Shown here: in pieces, positions 1 through 7,177 of the stretch
How the letters are laid out: the number at the start of each line of letters is the position of its first letter
Position numbering within the stretch: the first letter of the stretch is position 1
Origin: UBA1189 sp045612065
GTDB lineage: Bacteria; Bacteroidota; Bacteroidia; Bacteroidales; Bacteroidaceae
Assembly (NCBI GenBank): GCA_045612065.1
Contig: JAZKYH010000003.1
Span: 1 to 64,000 of the forward strand
Direction: 5' to 3'
DNA length: 64,000 nucleotides
Made by a program: the position numbers and the translations under genes
Notes under the pieces: generated by a model
The model's input: the letters and a program-made list of their open reading frames with translations, nothing else
Databases searched by the model: none
Told to the model about the DNA's origin: nothing

Positions 1-93
<93 letters not shown>

Positions 94-100
94 TTTCAGG

Positions 101-140
101 AGAGAGGAGTTGTCCAAGAGGATGACTCCTCTCTTTGTTT
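101..140 (+). terminator. Intrinsic terminator of the rRNA operon
   Basis: A perfect 10-bp stem (AGAGAGGAGT at 101-110, ACTCCTCTCT at 125-134) with a 14-nt loop is followed by TTGTTT. It lies directly after the 5S rRNA and is the expected end of the rRNA transcript. Confidence 0.85.
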
Positions 141-531
141 GGTGTGGAATGGAATATGCATGAGAGGGATTGGGAGCTCGGGAGTCGGTAACTCTGGGCC
201 TTGGACCCTGGGGATGCCGGGAGGAATGGATGTGCTCTGTTGGCTTGCCAGCAGGTCTGTATTGCTTTATTAGATGCAATAGACCTCCTGGATACCCTAG
301 ATATACGAGATATTCAGGAAGTCCTAGGAAATCCTAGGAGACAATAGATACCAGGGAGTTCTCATCTCTAATTTTGAAACGGTGAAAAATCTCGATAACA
401 AAAAATAGAGTTAATAATCTGGTATAGTGTTTGTTATATTAAAAAATATCTTCTGAGAATCGTGTCTTCTCATTTGACTGATTATTGGGTCGGAAATATT
501 GCAACCATGAGACGTGAAATGTGGGCTTAAA
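141..531. other. Noncoding spacer between 5S rRNA and helicase gene
   Basis: No convincing gene. The middle (about 280-360) carries short degenerate CCTAGG/CCTGG/ATACC motifs, including TCCTAGGAAATCCTAGGA. A similar string of CTAGG/CTTAGG words occurs after dapA near 11265-11310. The last 150 bases are AT-rich and lead into the helicase promoter. Confidence 0.5.
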
Positions 532-564
532 TTTGGTATTATTCGTCCGTTGGTATTATCTTTG
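532..564 (+). promoter_or_regulatory. Bacteroidales-type promoter of the helicase gene
   Basis: TTTG at 532-535 and TATCTTTG at 557-564 are 21 bp apart and match the Bacteroides -33/-7 pattern. Transcription would start near 571, downstream of an in-frame ATG at 514, which supports the ATG at 589 as the true start. Confidence 0.6.
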
Positions 565-588
565 TTGTTTCATTGCAAAAGACGAACG

Positions 589-2958
589 ATGCAAACCGAT
601 ATAACGAACGAACTCAATGAAAGCCAGCTCGCGGCGGTGACCTATAACGATGGCCCTTCACTTGTAATCGCTGGTGCTGGCTCGGGTAAGACGCGCGTGC
701 TCACCTACAAGGTGGCTCACCTCATGGAATTAGGCTTGGAACCTTGGCGTATCTTGGCGCTCACCTTCACCAACAAGGCAGCCCGCGAGATGCGCGACCG
801 CATAGGCAAGCGGGTGGGGGAGCACCGTGCCCGTTACCTATGGATGGGTACCTTCCACAGCATGTTCCTGCGCATCCTCCGTGCCGAGGCCGAGCACATC
901 GGGTTTGCACCCAACTTCACCATCTACGATCAGACTGACTCGAAGAGCCTCCTCAAGACCATCATCAAGGAGATGCAGCTCGATGATAAGGTGTACAAGG
1001 CCAACGTCATCCAATGCCGCATCTCCAATGCTAAGAACCGCCTGATGACGGCACAGATGTATGCCTCCGATGCCCTTGCCGTGGCCGATGACCGCCAGGC
1101 CAAGGTGCCCGAGACCCGCGAGATATACCTGCGCTACCAGGAGCGTTGCCGCCAGGCCGGAGCCATGGACTTCGATGATATCCTTCTCTACACCTACCTG
1201 CTCTTCCAGAACCATCCCGACGTGCTGGCACGCTACGCCTCGCAGTTTGCCTATGTCCTCGTTGACGAGTACCAAGATACCAACTATGCCCAACACAGCA
1301 TCGTGTGGCAGCTTACCAAGGAGCACCAGCGCGTGTGTGTCGTGGGCGACGATGCGCAGAGCATCTACTCGTTCCGCGGAGCCAATATCGACAACATCCT
1401 CGGCTTCACCCGCCAGTACAGAGGGGCGCGCATCTTCAAGCTCGAAGAAAACTACCGCTCCACACAGATGATCGTGGGCGCCGCCAACAGCCTTATCGAG
1501 AAGAACCGCGAGCAGATACGCAAGGAGGTCTTCTCGCGTCAAGATGTGGGCACTCCCCTGCAGGTTGTCGAGGCCTACTCCGATGTGGAGGAGGGCGAGC
1601 TCGTGGCACGCCGTATCGAGCAGCTCAAGCGCAAGGAGTGCCTCTCTAACGACCACTTCGCCATCCTCTACCGCACCAACGCCCAGTCGCGTATCTTCGA
1701 GGAGGCCCTGCGCAAGAACAGCATTGCCTACCGCATCTATGGTGGCCTCTCGTTCTACCAGCGCAAGGAGGTCAAGGATGTCATCTCCTATTTCCGTCTG
1801 GCCGTCAACCCCCACGATGAGGAGGCCTTCAAGCGTGTCATCAACTATCCCGCCCGTGGCATTGGCGACACCACCGTAGGCAAGATTATGGCCGCCGCTT
1901 CGGATCATGGCGTGAGCCTGTGGACCGTGATTGGCGACCCTGCAGCCTATGACCTCGCCGTCAACAAGGGCACACTCACCAAACTCGATAATTTCTACAC
2001 CCTCGTGAGCCGTTTCATCGAGCAGGCCGAGAAGATTGATGCCTACGAACTGGTCCGCATGGTGGTGCAGGAGAGTGGCATCATGGCCGACCTCATGCAA
2101 GACCGCACCGTCGAGGGCATCAGCCGTCAGGAGAACGTGCAGGAACTCATGGATGGTATGCACGACTTCCTCCGCTCACGTCAGGAGGAGGGCGACGAGA
2201 AGGTGATGCTCACCGACTTCCTCAGCGATGTGGCCCTCCTTACCGATCAGGACAACACCGAAGAGGACGACACCCCCAAGGTGACCCTCATGACCGTGCA
2301 CGCCGCCAAGGGCCTCGAGTTCGACACTGTATTCATCGTCGGCATGGAAGAGCAGCTCTTCCCCTCGATGATGGCCTACGACAGCACCCGCCAGATGGAG
2401 GAGGAGCGCCGCCTGCTCTACGTAGCCATCACACGAGCCGAGCAGCGCTGTTTCCTCTCCTATGCCAAGAGCCGTTTCCGCTTCGGCAAGGTCGAGTATG
2501 GCATGCCCAGTCGCTTCCTCAAGGATATCGACCGCGGCTATATGGAGATGCCCACCAAGTCATCGCCCTTCACTAGTCCCGAGACCTCGTTGTGGGGAGC
2601 CTCCGAGGAACCTCGCTTCATGAGCACCCGCTCGACTTCGTCTATGCGTAGCTCCCAGAGTACTCAGAACTCTCCGAGCACTCAGCGCGCTTATACAACA
2701 CCAAGCACACCGAAGAAGACCGTGATTGTTGAGACACCCTCATCTCCCCGCCGCCTTGTCTCTGCCAATGCCTCAGGTGGAGCTACCCGTGTGGCGCAGC
2801 TTGCTCCCGGTCAGCTCATCGAGCATGAGCGTTTCGGCATCGGTGAGGTGCTCAAGGTAGAGGGCACAGGCGAGAATACCAAGGCCCATATCCGCTTCAA
2901 GAATGCCGGTGAGAAGCAGCTTCTGCTCAAGTTTGCCCGCTTCCGTGTGTTGGGATAA
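589..2958 (+). CDS. pcrA: ATP-dependent DNA helicase, UvrD/PcrA family
   Basis: Superfamily 1A 3'-5' DNA helicase acting in repair and in removing protein or stalled polymerase from DNA. Walker A is AGAGSGKT at residues 28-35, the Walker B region reads VDEYQDTN, and motifs QSIYSFRGA, TVHAAKGLEF and LLYVAITRA follow in the normal order. At about 789 residues it has normal family length. A Ser/Thr-rich linker (STRSTSSMRSSQSTQ) precedes a C-terminal tudor-like domain (EHERFGIGEVLKVEG), as in PcrA. An upstream ATG at 514 would add 25 residues unlike the family and lies before the predicted transcription start, so I chose 589. It is the first gene after the rRNA operon and has its own promoter. 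Confidence 0.95.
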   Translation: MQTDITNELNESQLAAVTYNDGPSLVIAGAGSGKTRVLTYKVAHLMELGLEPWRILALTFTNKAAREMRDRIGKRVGEHRARYLWMGTFHSMFLRILRAEAEHIGFAPNFTIYDQTDSKSLLKTIIKEMQLDDKVYKANVIQCRISNAKNRLMTAQMYASDALAVADDRQAKVPETREIYLRYQERCRQAGAMDFDDILLYTYLLFQNHPDVLARYASQFAYVLVDEYQDTNYAQHSIVWQLTKEHQRVCVVGDDAQSIYSFRGANIDNILGFTRQYRGARIFKLEENYRSTQMIVGAANSLIEKNREQIRKEVFSRQDVGTPLQVVEAYSDVEEGELVARRIEQLKRKECLSNDHFAILYRTNAQSRIFEEALRKNSIAYRIYGGLSFYQRKEVKDVISYFRLAVNPHDEEAFKRVINYPARGIGDTTVGKIMAAASDHGVSLWTVIGDPAAYDLAVNKGTLTKLDNFYTLVSRFIEQAEKIDAYELVRMVVQESGIMADLMQDRTVEGISRQENVQELMDGMHDFLRSRQEEGDEKVMLTDFLSDVALLTDQDNTEEDDTPKVTLMTVHAAKGLEFDTVFIVGMEEQLFPSMMAYDSTRQMEEERRLLYVAITRAEQRCFLSYAKSRFRFGKVEYGMPSRFLKDIDRGYMEMPTKSSPFTSPETSLWGASEEPRFMSTRSTSSMRSSQSTQNSPSTQRAYTTPSTPKKTVIVETPSSPRRLVSANASGGATRVAQLAPGQLIEHERFGIGEVLKVEGTGENTKAHIRFKNAGEKQLLLKFARFRVLG

Positions 2959-2995
2959 CATTATGATTTAAGAACCTATATAGCATATACATTGT

Positions 2996-3820
2996 ATGAT
3001 GGATTTAAGTACGTTAGTGTCGCAAGTACGCGAGGTGGCTGTCCGTGTAGGAGCATTCTTGCGCGAGCAGCGTGCGGCTTTTGACCGCTCGGCCGTGCAG
3101 GAGAAGGGTCCGCACGACTATGTGTCGTATGTGGACAAGGCCTCTGAGGAACGGTTGGTCACAGCGCTCTCGGCTCTGTTGCCCGAGGCGGGATTCGTGA
3201 CCGAGGAGAAGACTACTGGCCAGTATGCAGGCGAGGAGTATTGCTGGGTGATAGATCCGCTGGATGGCACCACGAACTTCATCCACGATATGGCGCCCTA
3301 TTGCGTGAGCATAGCGCTGCGCAGCCAGACGGAACTGCTGCTCGGCGTGGTGTATGAGGTGTGCCGCAACGAGTGTTACTGGGCATACAAGGGTGGGGGA
3401 GCCTACCTGAATGACCGTCCCATTCATGTAACCGATATAGCTACCATAGACCAAGCTCAGATATTGCTCGGCTTCCCCTACGATAGCGAACGTTTTCGCC
3501 CTGTAGTGCTCAGTCTCATCAGGCAGATGTATGGCACTGTCGGTGCCGAGCGCCTATTGGGATCTGCCGCTGTTGAGTTGTGTTATGTCGCGGCTGGTCG
3601 TGCCGAGGCACGCATCGAGGGATTGCTCGGCCCATGGGACGTAGCTGCCGGATGCCTCATTCTCTCCGAGGCAGGTGGCCGTGTCACCGACTTTAATGGA
3701 GGCGACACCCATCTCTGTGGTCGCGAAGTGTTGGCTTCGAATGGGCACATCCACTCGCAGCTATTGCAAGTGGTGTCGGTGGCTTGCTCTGAGGCTTCGT
3801 GGCATCGTGTGTCTCAATAA
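2996..3820 (+). CDS. Inositol monophosphatase family protein
   Basis: Mg-dependent phosphatase of the IMPase/CysQ/SuhB superfamily, 274 residues. The metal-binding signatures are intact: Glu70-Glu71 in VTEEKTT, then WVIDPLDGTTNF with Asp87 and Asp90, and GPWDVAAG near residue 215. The sequence alone does not decide between inositol phosphates, 3'-phosphoadenosine phosphate or histidinol phosphate; there is no N-terminal CysQ-specific feature I can point to. Two adjacent ATG codons (2996 and 2999) are possible starts. It lies 37 bp after the helicase and 18 bp before the EamA transporter, so the three may be co-transcribed. Confidence 0.9.
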   Translation: MMDLSTLVSQVREVAVRVGAFLREQRAAFDRSAVQEKGPHDYVSYVDKASEERLVTALSALLPEAGFVTEEKTTGQYAGEEYCWVIDPLDGTTNFIHDMAPYCVSIALRSQTELLLGVVYEVCRNECYWAYKGGGAYLNDRPIHVTDIATIDQAQILLGFPYDSERFRPVVLSLIRQMYGTVGAERLLGSAAVELCYVAAGRAEARIEGLLGPWDVAAGCLILSEAGGRVTDFNGGDTHLCGREVLASNGHIHSQLLQVVSVACSEASWHRVSQ

Positions 3821-3838
3821 TCTCTGGCAAGTTTCACT

Positions 3839-4738
3839 ATGTGGTGGTTAGCCTTAGCATTCCTCTCGGCCTCGTTGCTTGGCCTTTATGATGTGAGCAA
3901 GAAGCAGGCGTTGCGCGGCAATGCCGTCATCCCTGTGCTCTTCTTGAACACGCTCATCTCGTCGTGTATCTTCTTGCCCTTCATCCTCCTCTCGGCTACC
4001 ACAGAGGTGCTCGATGGCACCATGGTTTATGTCCCCACATGCGGTTGGGAGGTGCACAAGTACATCATCCTCAAGTCGTTTATCGTACTTGGCTCGTGGC
4101 TCTTCGGTTACTTCGGCATGAAGCATCTGCCCATCACCATCGTAGGTCCCATCAATGCCACGCGCCCCGTGATGGTGCTCTTGGGCGCCCTGCTCATCTT
4201 CGGTGAACGGCTCAATGTGTATCAGTGGATAGGTGTGCTCCTGGCCATCGCCTCGGTGATGTTGCTCAGCCGTAGCGGCAAAAAAGAGGGCATCGACTTC
4301 CGCCACAACCGTTGGATATACTGTGTGGCACTGGCCTCGTTGCTCGGTGCCGTGAGTGCGCTATATGATAAGTTCCTTATGCACCAGTTCGATAGCATGG
4401 TCGTGCAATCGTGGTTCACCCTCTACCAATGCCTCATCATGGGTGTGGTGCTCCTCGTGTTGTGGTACCCCAAGCGCAAGCAGAGCACCCCGTTCCATTG
4501 GTCGTGGGCCATTCCCTTTATCTCGATCTTCCTCTGCATGGCCGACTTTGCCTATTTCACTGCCCTCGAGCAGCCCGACTCGCTCATCGCCGTCGTATCC
4601 ATGGTGCGCCGTGGCAGTGTGCTCGTGTCGTTCTTCTGTGGTGCCCTGCTCTTCCGTGAGAAGAACCTCCGCAGCAAAGCCCTCGACCTCCTCCTCGTTC
4701 TTCTCGGCATGCTGTTCCTCTATTGGGGAAGTAGGTAG
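3839..4738 (+). CDS. EamA/DMT-family inner membrane transporter
   Basis: A 299-residue membrane protein with about ten hydrophobic helices, laid out as two five-helix EamA repeats, typical of drug/metabolite transporters. Visible signatures are the start MWWLALAFLSASLLGLYDV, the end of repeat one (GPINATRPVMVLLGALLIFGERL) and the equivalent in repeat two (VVSMVRRGSVLVSFFCGALLFREK). The family exports small metabolites; the substrate cannot be read from sequence. The gene begins 18 bp after the phosphatase gene. Confidence 0.88.
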   Translation: MWWLALAFLSASLLGLYDVSKKQALRGNAVIPVLFLNTLISSCIFLPFILLSATTEVLDGTMVYVPTCGWEVHKYIILKSFIVLGSWLFGYFGMKHLPITIVGPINATRPVMVLLGALLIFGERLNVYQWIGVLLAIASVMLLSRSGKKEGIDFRHNRWIYCVALASLLGAVSALYDKFLMHQFDSMVVQSWFTLYQCLIMGVVLLVLWYPKRKQSTPFHWSWAIPFISIFLCMADFAYFTALEQPDSLIAVVSMVRRGSVLVSFFCGALLFREKNLRSKALDLLLVLLGMLFLYWGSR

Positions 4739-4806
4739 GTTTTGTGTAGGGTTTAGTGTGTAGTGTTTAATGTTTAGTGTTTAATGTTTAATGTTTAATG
4801 TGTAGG
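4739..4806. repeat. Degenerate TTTAGTG/TTTAATG tandem repeat; start of a 346-bp spacer
   Basis: Immediately after the EamA gene there is a run of related 7-10 nt words (GTTTAGTGTGTAGTGTTTAA, then repeated TGTTTAATG). Related words occur in other spacers (about 5571-5601, 19800-19853, 42888-42922, 50240-50275) and inside one gene (15408-15441). The rest of the spacer to 5001 is AT-rich with GTTAACGGTTAA-like words and no gene; the superoxide reductase promoter follows. Confidence 0.6.
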
Positions 4807-5001
4807 GTTATGGGGAATAGGTGATGGAGAATCCGTTAACCCTTAACCTTTAATCATCGTTAATCGTTAATACCTGCCAACCGAACAATTCCCATTCTTT
4901 CTTGTTATATCCCTAAGCCGTTAGCCAATGATTAAAAGTCAACAGCCAATAGCTGAGGGTAGGGTGTTTGATTTTATCTATAAGCACATAGATGCGGTGT
5001 A

Positions 5002-5033
5002 TTTGCTCAGTTAAAAATAAGTCCCTACCTTCG
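5002..5033 (+). promoter_or_regulatory. Promoter of the superoxide reductase gene
   Basis: TTTG (5002-5005), a 20-bp spacer, then TACCTTCG (5026-5033), one mismatch from TAnnTTTG. The predicted start near 5040 leaves a leader of about 45 nt. Confidence 0.5.
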
Positions 5034-5084
5034 CATCAGAAAAACGAAACAACAACGAATATTAACCATTAAAACTTAAATATT

Positions 5085-5465
5085 ATGTCAGTAAGATTTT
5101 TCAAATGTGAGCATTGTGGTAATGTAATCCAGAAGGTGGTAGACTCTAAGGTTCCCGTCGTATGCTGTGGCGAGAAGATGAAGGAACTCACCGTGAATAC
5201 CGTTGACGCCAGCGTAGAGAAGCATCTCCCCGTGGTGACACGTGTCGACGATTGCCATATCAAGGTAGAGGTGGGCAGTGTGCCTCACCCCATGACTGAG
5301 GACCACCACATCGCATTCATCTATGTGGAGACAGAGCATGGCGGCATGCGCATCGACCTTCCCCATGAGGGTAAGGCAGAAGCCGTATTCTGCACCTGTG
5401 CCGACAAGCCCGTAGCCGTATACGAGTACTGCAACCTCCACGGTGTGTGGAAGACAGAACTCTGA
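5085..5465 (+). CDS. dfx: Superoxide reductase, desulfoferrodoxin (2Fe) type
   Basis: Reduces superoxide to hydrogen peroxide without making oxygen, a typical protector of anaerobes. The 126-residue protein has both desulfoferrodoxin domains. The N-terminal desulforedoxin-like iron site has Cys8, Cys11, Cys27 and Cys28 (CEHC ... VVCCGE). The catalytic domain has the EKH motif (Glu45-Lys46-His47), His68, His74 or His75, and Cys116-x2-His119 (CNLHG), the four-His one-Cys iron ligands. It lies 149 bp upstream of ferritin in the same direction, suggesting a joint response to oxygen and free iron; an inverted repeat between them may reduce readthrough. Confidence 0.95.
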   Translation: MSVRFFKCEHCGNVIQKVVDSKVPVVCCGEKMKELTVNTVDASVEKHLPVVTRVDDCHIKVEVGSVPHPMTEDHHIAFIYVETEHGGMRIDLPHEGKAEAVFCTCADKPVAVYEYCNLHGVWKTEL

Positions 5466-5484
5466 TCAGTAGGAATAGGGAAGA

Positions 5485-5528
5485 GGGGAAAGCCGTGAGG
5501 TGGCCATCTCTACATAAAGGCTTTCCCC
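5485..5528 (+). terminator. Inverted repeat after the superoxide reductase gene
   Basis: GGGGAAAGCC (5485-5494) and GGCTTTCCCC (5519-5528) form a perfect 10-bp stem with a 24-nt loop. No clear U-run follows, so it may be a weak terminator or a processing/stability hairpin before ferritin. Confidence 0.5.
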
Positions 5529-5614
5529 CTTCACCGTCTAAATCATTATTCCACGATTAATGATTGGCGGTTAACATTAAACTCTAAACACTAAACTCTC
5601 AATCCCATACCATT

Positions 5615-6136
5615 ATGTTAAGCAACAAACTTCACCAAGTGATAAATGAACAGATCAATGCTGAGTTATGGTCGGCCTATCTGTATCTTGCCATGTCAAT
5701 GGATGCCGAGGCTAAGGGTCTCAAGGGAGTGGCAAACTGGTTTTACGTGCAGTACCTCGAGGAGCAGGATCATGCCCGCATCTTCATGAACTACCTCAAC
5801 TCGCGCGATGCTAAGGTGCTTTTGCAGTCCATCGCTGAGGTACCCACTGAGTGGGATAGCGTGTTGGATATGTTCAAGCAGACTCTCGAGCACGAGAAGA
5901 AGGTGACCGCGCTTATCAACAACTTGGCTTTCATTGCCAATGAGGACCGCGACTTCGCCTCCATCAACCGCCTCGTGTGGTTCATCGACGAGCAGGTAGA
6001 GGAAGAGGAGAATGCCCGCGAGATGATTGCCGCCGTAGAGGCCGTCGAGTGTAACAAGTACGGCATGTACATGCTCGACAAGGAGTTGGCTACACGTACC
6101 TATACCACACCGTCGCCTCTTGCCACCACGACATAA
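5615..6136 (+). CDS. ftnA: Non-heme bacterial ferritin
   Basis: Iron-storage protein that forms a 24-subunit shell and oxidises Fe(II) to a ferric core. All expected ferroxidase-centre residues sit at canonical numbers: Glu17, Glu50, His53, Glu94, Gln127 and Glu130. The length (173 residues) is normal for FtnA and no heme-ligand Met of bacterioferritin is apparent. The short stretch before the start contains TAAACTCTAAACACTAAAC, part of the dispersed repeat family. Its position after superoxide reductase suggests a shared role in limiting iron-driven oxidative damage. Confidence 0.95.
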   Translation: MLSNKLHQVINEQINAELWSAYLYLAMSMDAEAKGLKGVANWFYVQYLEEQDHARIFMNYLNSRDAKVLLQSIAEVPTEWDSVLDMFKQTLEHEKKVTALINNLAFIANEDRDFASINRLVWFIDEQVEEEENAREMIAAVEAVECNKYGMYMLDKELATRTYTTPSPLATTT

Positions 6137-6241
6137 TGATTAACTGATTAATAGGAATAACGGAATAAAAGCATAACCCTTAAATCTTTCATCCCCGCTG
6201 CTTTGCAGCATCCAAAGTAACTCTTATTCCTTAATCCCTGT

Positions 6242-6269
6242 CAGGCAGCCTTAGTGATAAGGTTGCCTG
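6242..6269. terminator. Bidirectional terminator between ferritin and rRNA methyltransferase genes
   Basis: A 12-bp stem with one G-U pair (CAGGCAGCCTTA / TAAGGTTGCCTG) and a GTGA loop, followed on the plus strand by TATTCTTTT. It lies between two convergent genes. Confidence 0.75.
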
Positions 6270-6288
6270 TATTCTTTTGTGGAGGGTT

Positions 6289-7047
6289 TTATCTGCGGCG
6301 GAACTCGGCGCAGGTGATGGCGGTGGCGATGGCTACGTTGAGCGACTCAGAGGTGGCGCTACCCTCAGGATAGTTGGGGATGAAGAGCTTGTGGCTCACC
6401 AGTTCCTTGACCTTTTGGCCTATGCCATTGCCCTCGTTGCCCATGATGATGATGCCATGTGAGGTGAGCAGCTCCTGATAGATGCTTTTGCCCTCGAGAA
6501 AGGTTCCGTAGAGGGGTGTAGAGGGATTTTCTTGCTTTACGCAGCATAGAAAATCGTATAAATCTACATAGTGTATTTGTACGCGAGCAATGGCTCCCAT
6601 AGTGGCTTGCACGGTCTTGGGGCTGAACGCATCGGTGGTGCCTATGGAGCAGAATATATGACGTATGCCAAACCAATCGGCTACGCGGATGATGGTGCCC
6701 AGGTTGCCGGGGTCCTGCACATCGTCGAGGGCAAGGCAGAGCTCCTGAGAGGCTACGTCGTGTGGGGTAGCGTAGTTGGGAAGCTCGAAGAGAGCAAGCA
6801 CCTCTTGGGGTGTCTTGAGGAAGCTAGCCTTGCGTAGCTCGTCGCTGGTGGCCTCGATGATCTCAGTGGCACGCACCTCGGGGTGGGCGGCCAACCAGGT
6901 GGGCTCGGCCACGATGAGACGACAAGGGAAGTAGGGCATGAGGTCGCCCACGACCTTGGGACCTTCGGCTACGAAAAGACGCTCCTCGCGGCGCTTTTTC
7001 TTCTGATCCAACGATTGGATGAGCTTGATTTTGGCTTTGCTTAGCAT
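6289..7047 (-). CDS. TrmH/SpoU-family RNA 2'-O-ribose methyltransferase
   Basis: A 252-residue SPOUT-fold methyltransferase using SAM on rRNA or tRNA ribose. The three SpoU motifs are present: Asn115 to Arg121 in DPGNLGTIIRVADWFG, the knot-forming IMGNEGNGIG (201-210) and SESLNVAIA (233-241). The N-terminal part with VAEGPKVV is the SpoU substrate-binding domain, which fits 23S rRNA enzymes of the RlmB/TsnR group better than tRNA Gm18 enzymes; the exact target is not determined. It is divergent from tamL across a 130-bp region with facing promoter elements. Confidence 0.9.
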   Translation of the reverse strand: MLSKAKIKLIQSLDQKKKRREERLFVAEGPKVVGDLMPYFPCRLIVAEPTWLAAHPEVRATEIIEATSDELRKASFLKTPQEVLALFELPNYATPHDVASQELCLALDDVQDPGNLGTIIRVADWFGIRHIFCSIGTTDAFSPKTVQATMGAIARVQIHYVDLYDFLCCVKQENPSTPLYGTFLEGKSIYQELLTSHGIIIMGNEGNGIGQKVKELVSHKLFIPNYPEGSATSESLNVAIATAITCAEFRRR

Positions 7048-7090
7048 ATATTTAGGAATTTTTGCGCGTTCTGTTCATCAAAAAACGGTG

Positions 7091-7129
7091 CAAACTTACA
7101 TAAAAAACGAGAATTTTTGCGTAAGTTTG
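7091..7129. promoter_or_regulatory. Divergent promoter region inside an inverted repeat (trmH-like / tamL)
   Basis: GCAAACTTAC (7090-7099) and GTAAGTTTGC (7121-7130) form a perfect inverted repeat, so each strand carries TAAGTTTG, a perfect TAnnTTTG -7 element (minus strand 7091-7098, plus strand 7122-7129). The -7 elements point away from each other's gene start, and each lies where the other promoter's -33 element should be. No good TTTG -33 element is visible for either. Confidence 0.5.
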
Positions 7130-7177
7130 CAAGATAATTTGCGGTAGTAGGCGCCGCAGGTAAGTAAAAGTTGAGGA

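Noticed and set aside
141..531. tRNA gene after the 5S rRNA
   Set aside because: No cloverleaf or T-loop GTTCGA-type sequence found in the spacer, nor in any other intergenic region I scanned by eye.
838..2163. 441-codon minus-strand frame opposite the helicase gene
   Set aside because: Shadow of pcrA codon bias; composition is Leu/Val/His-rich without domains.
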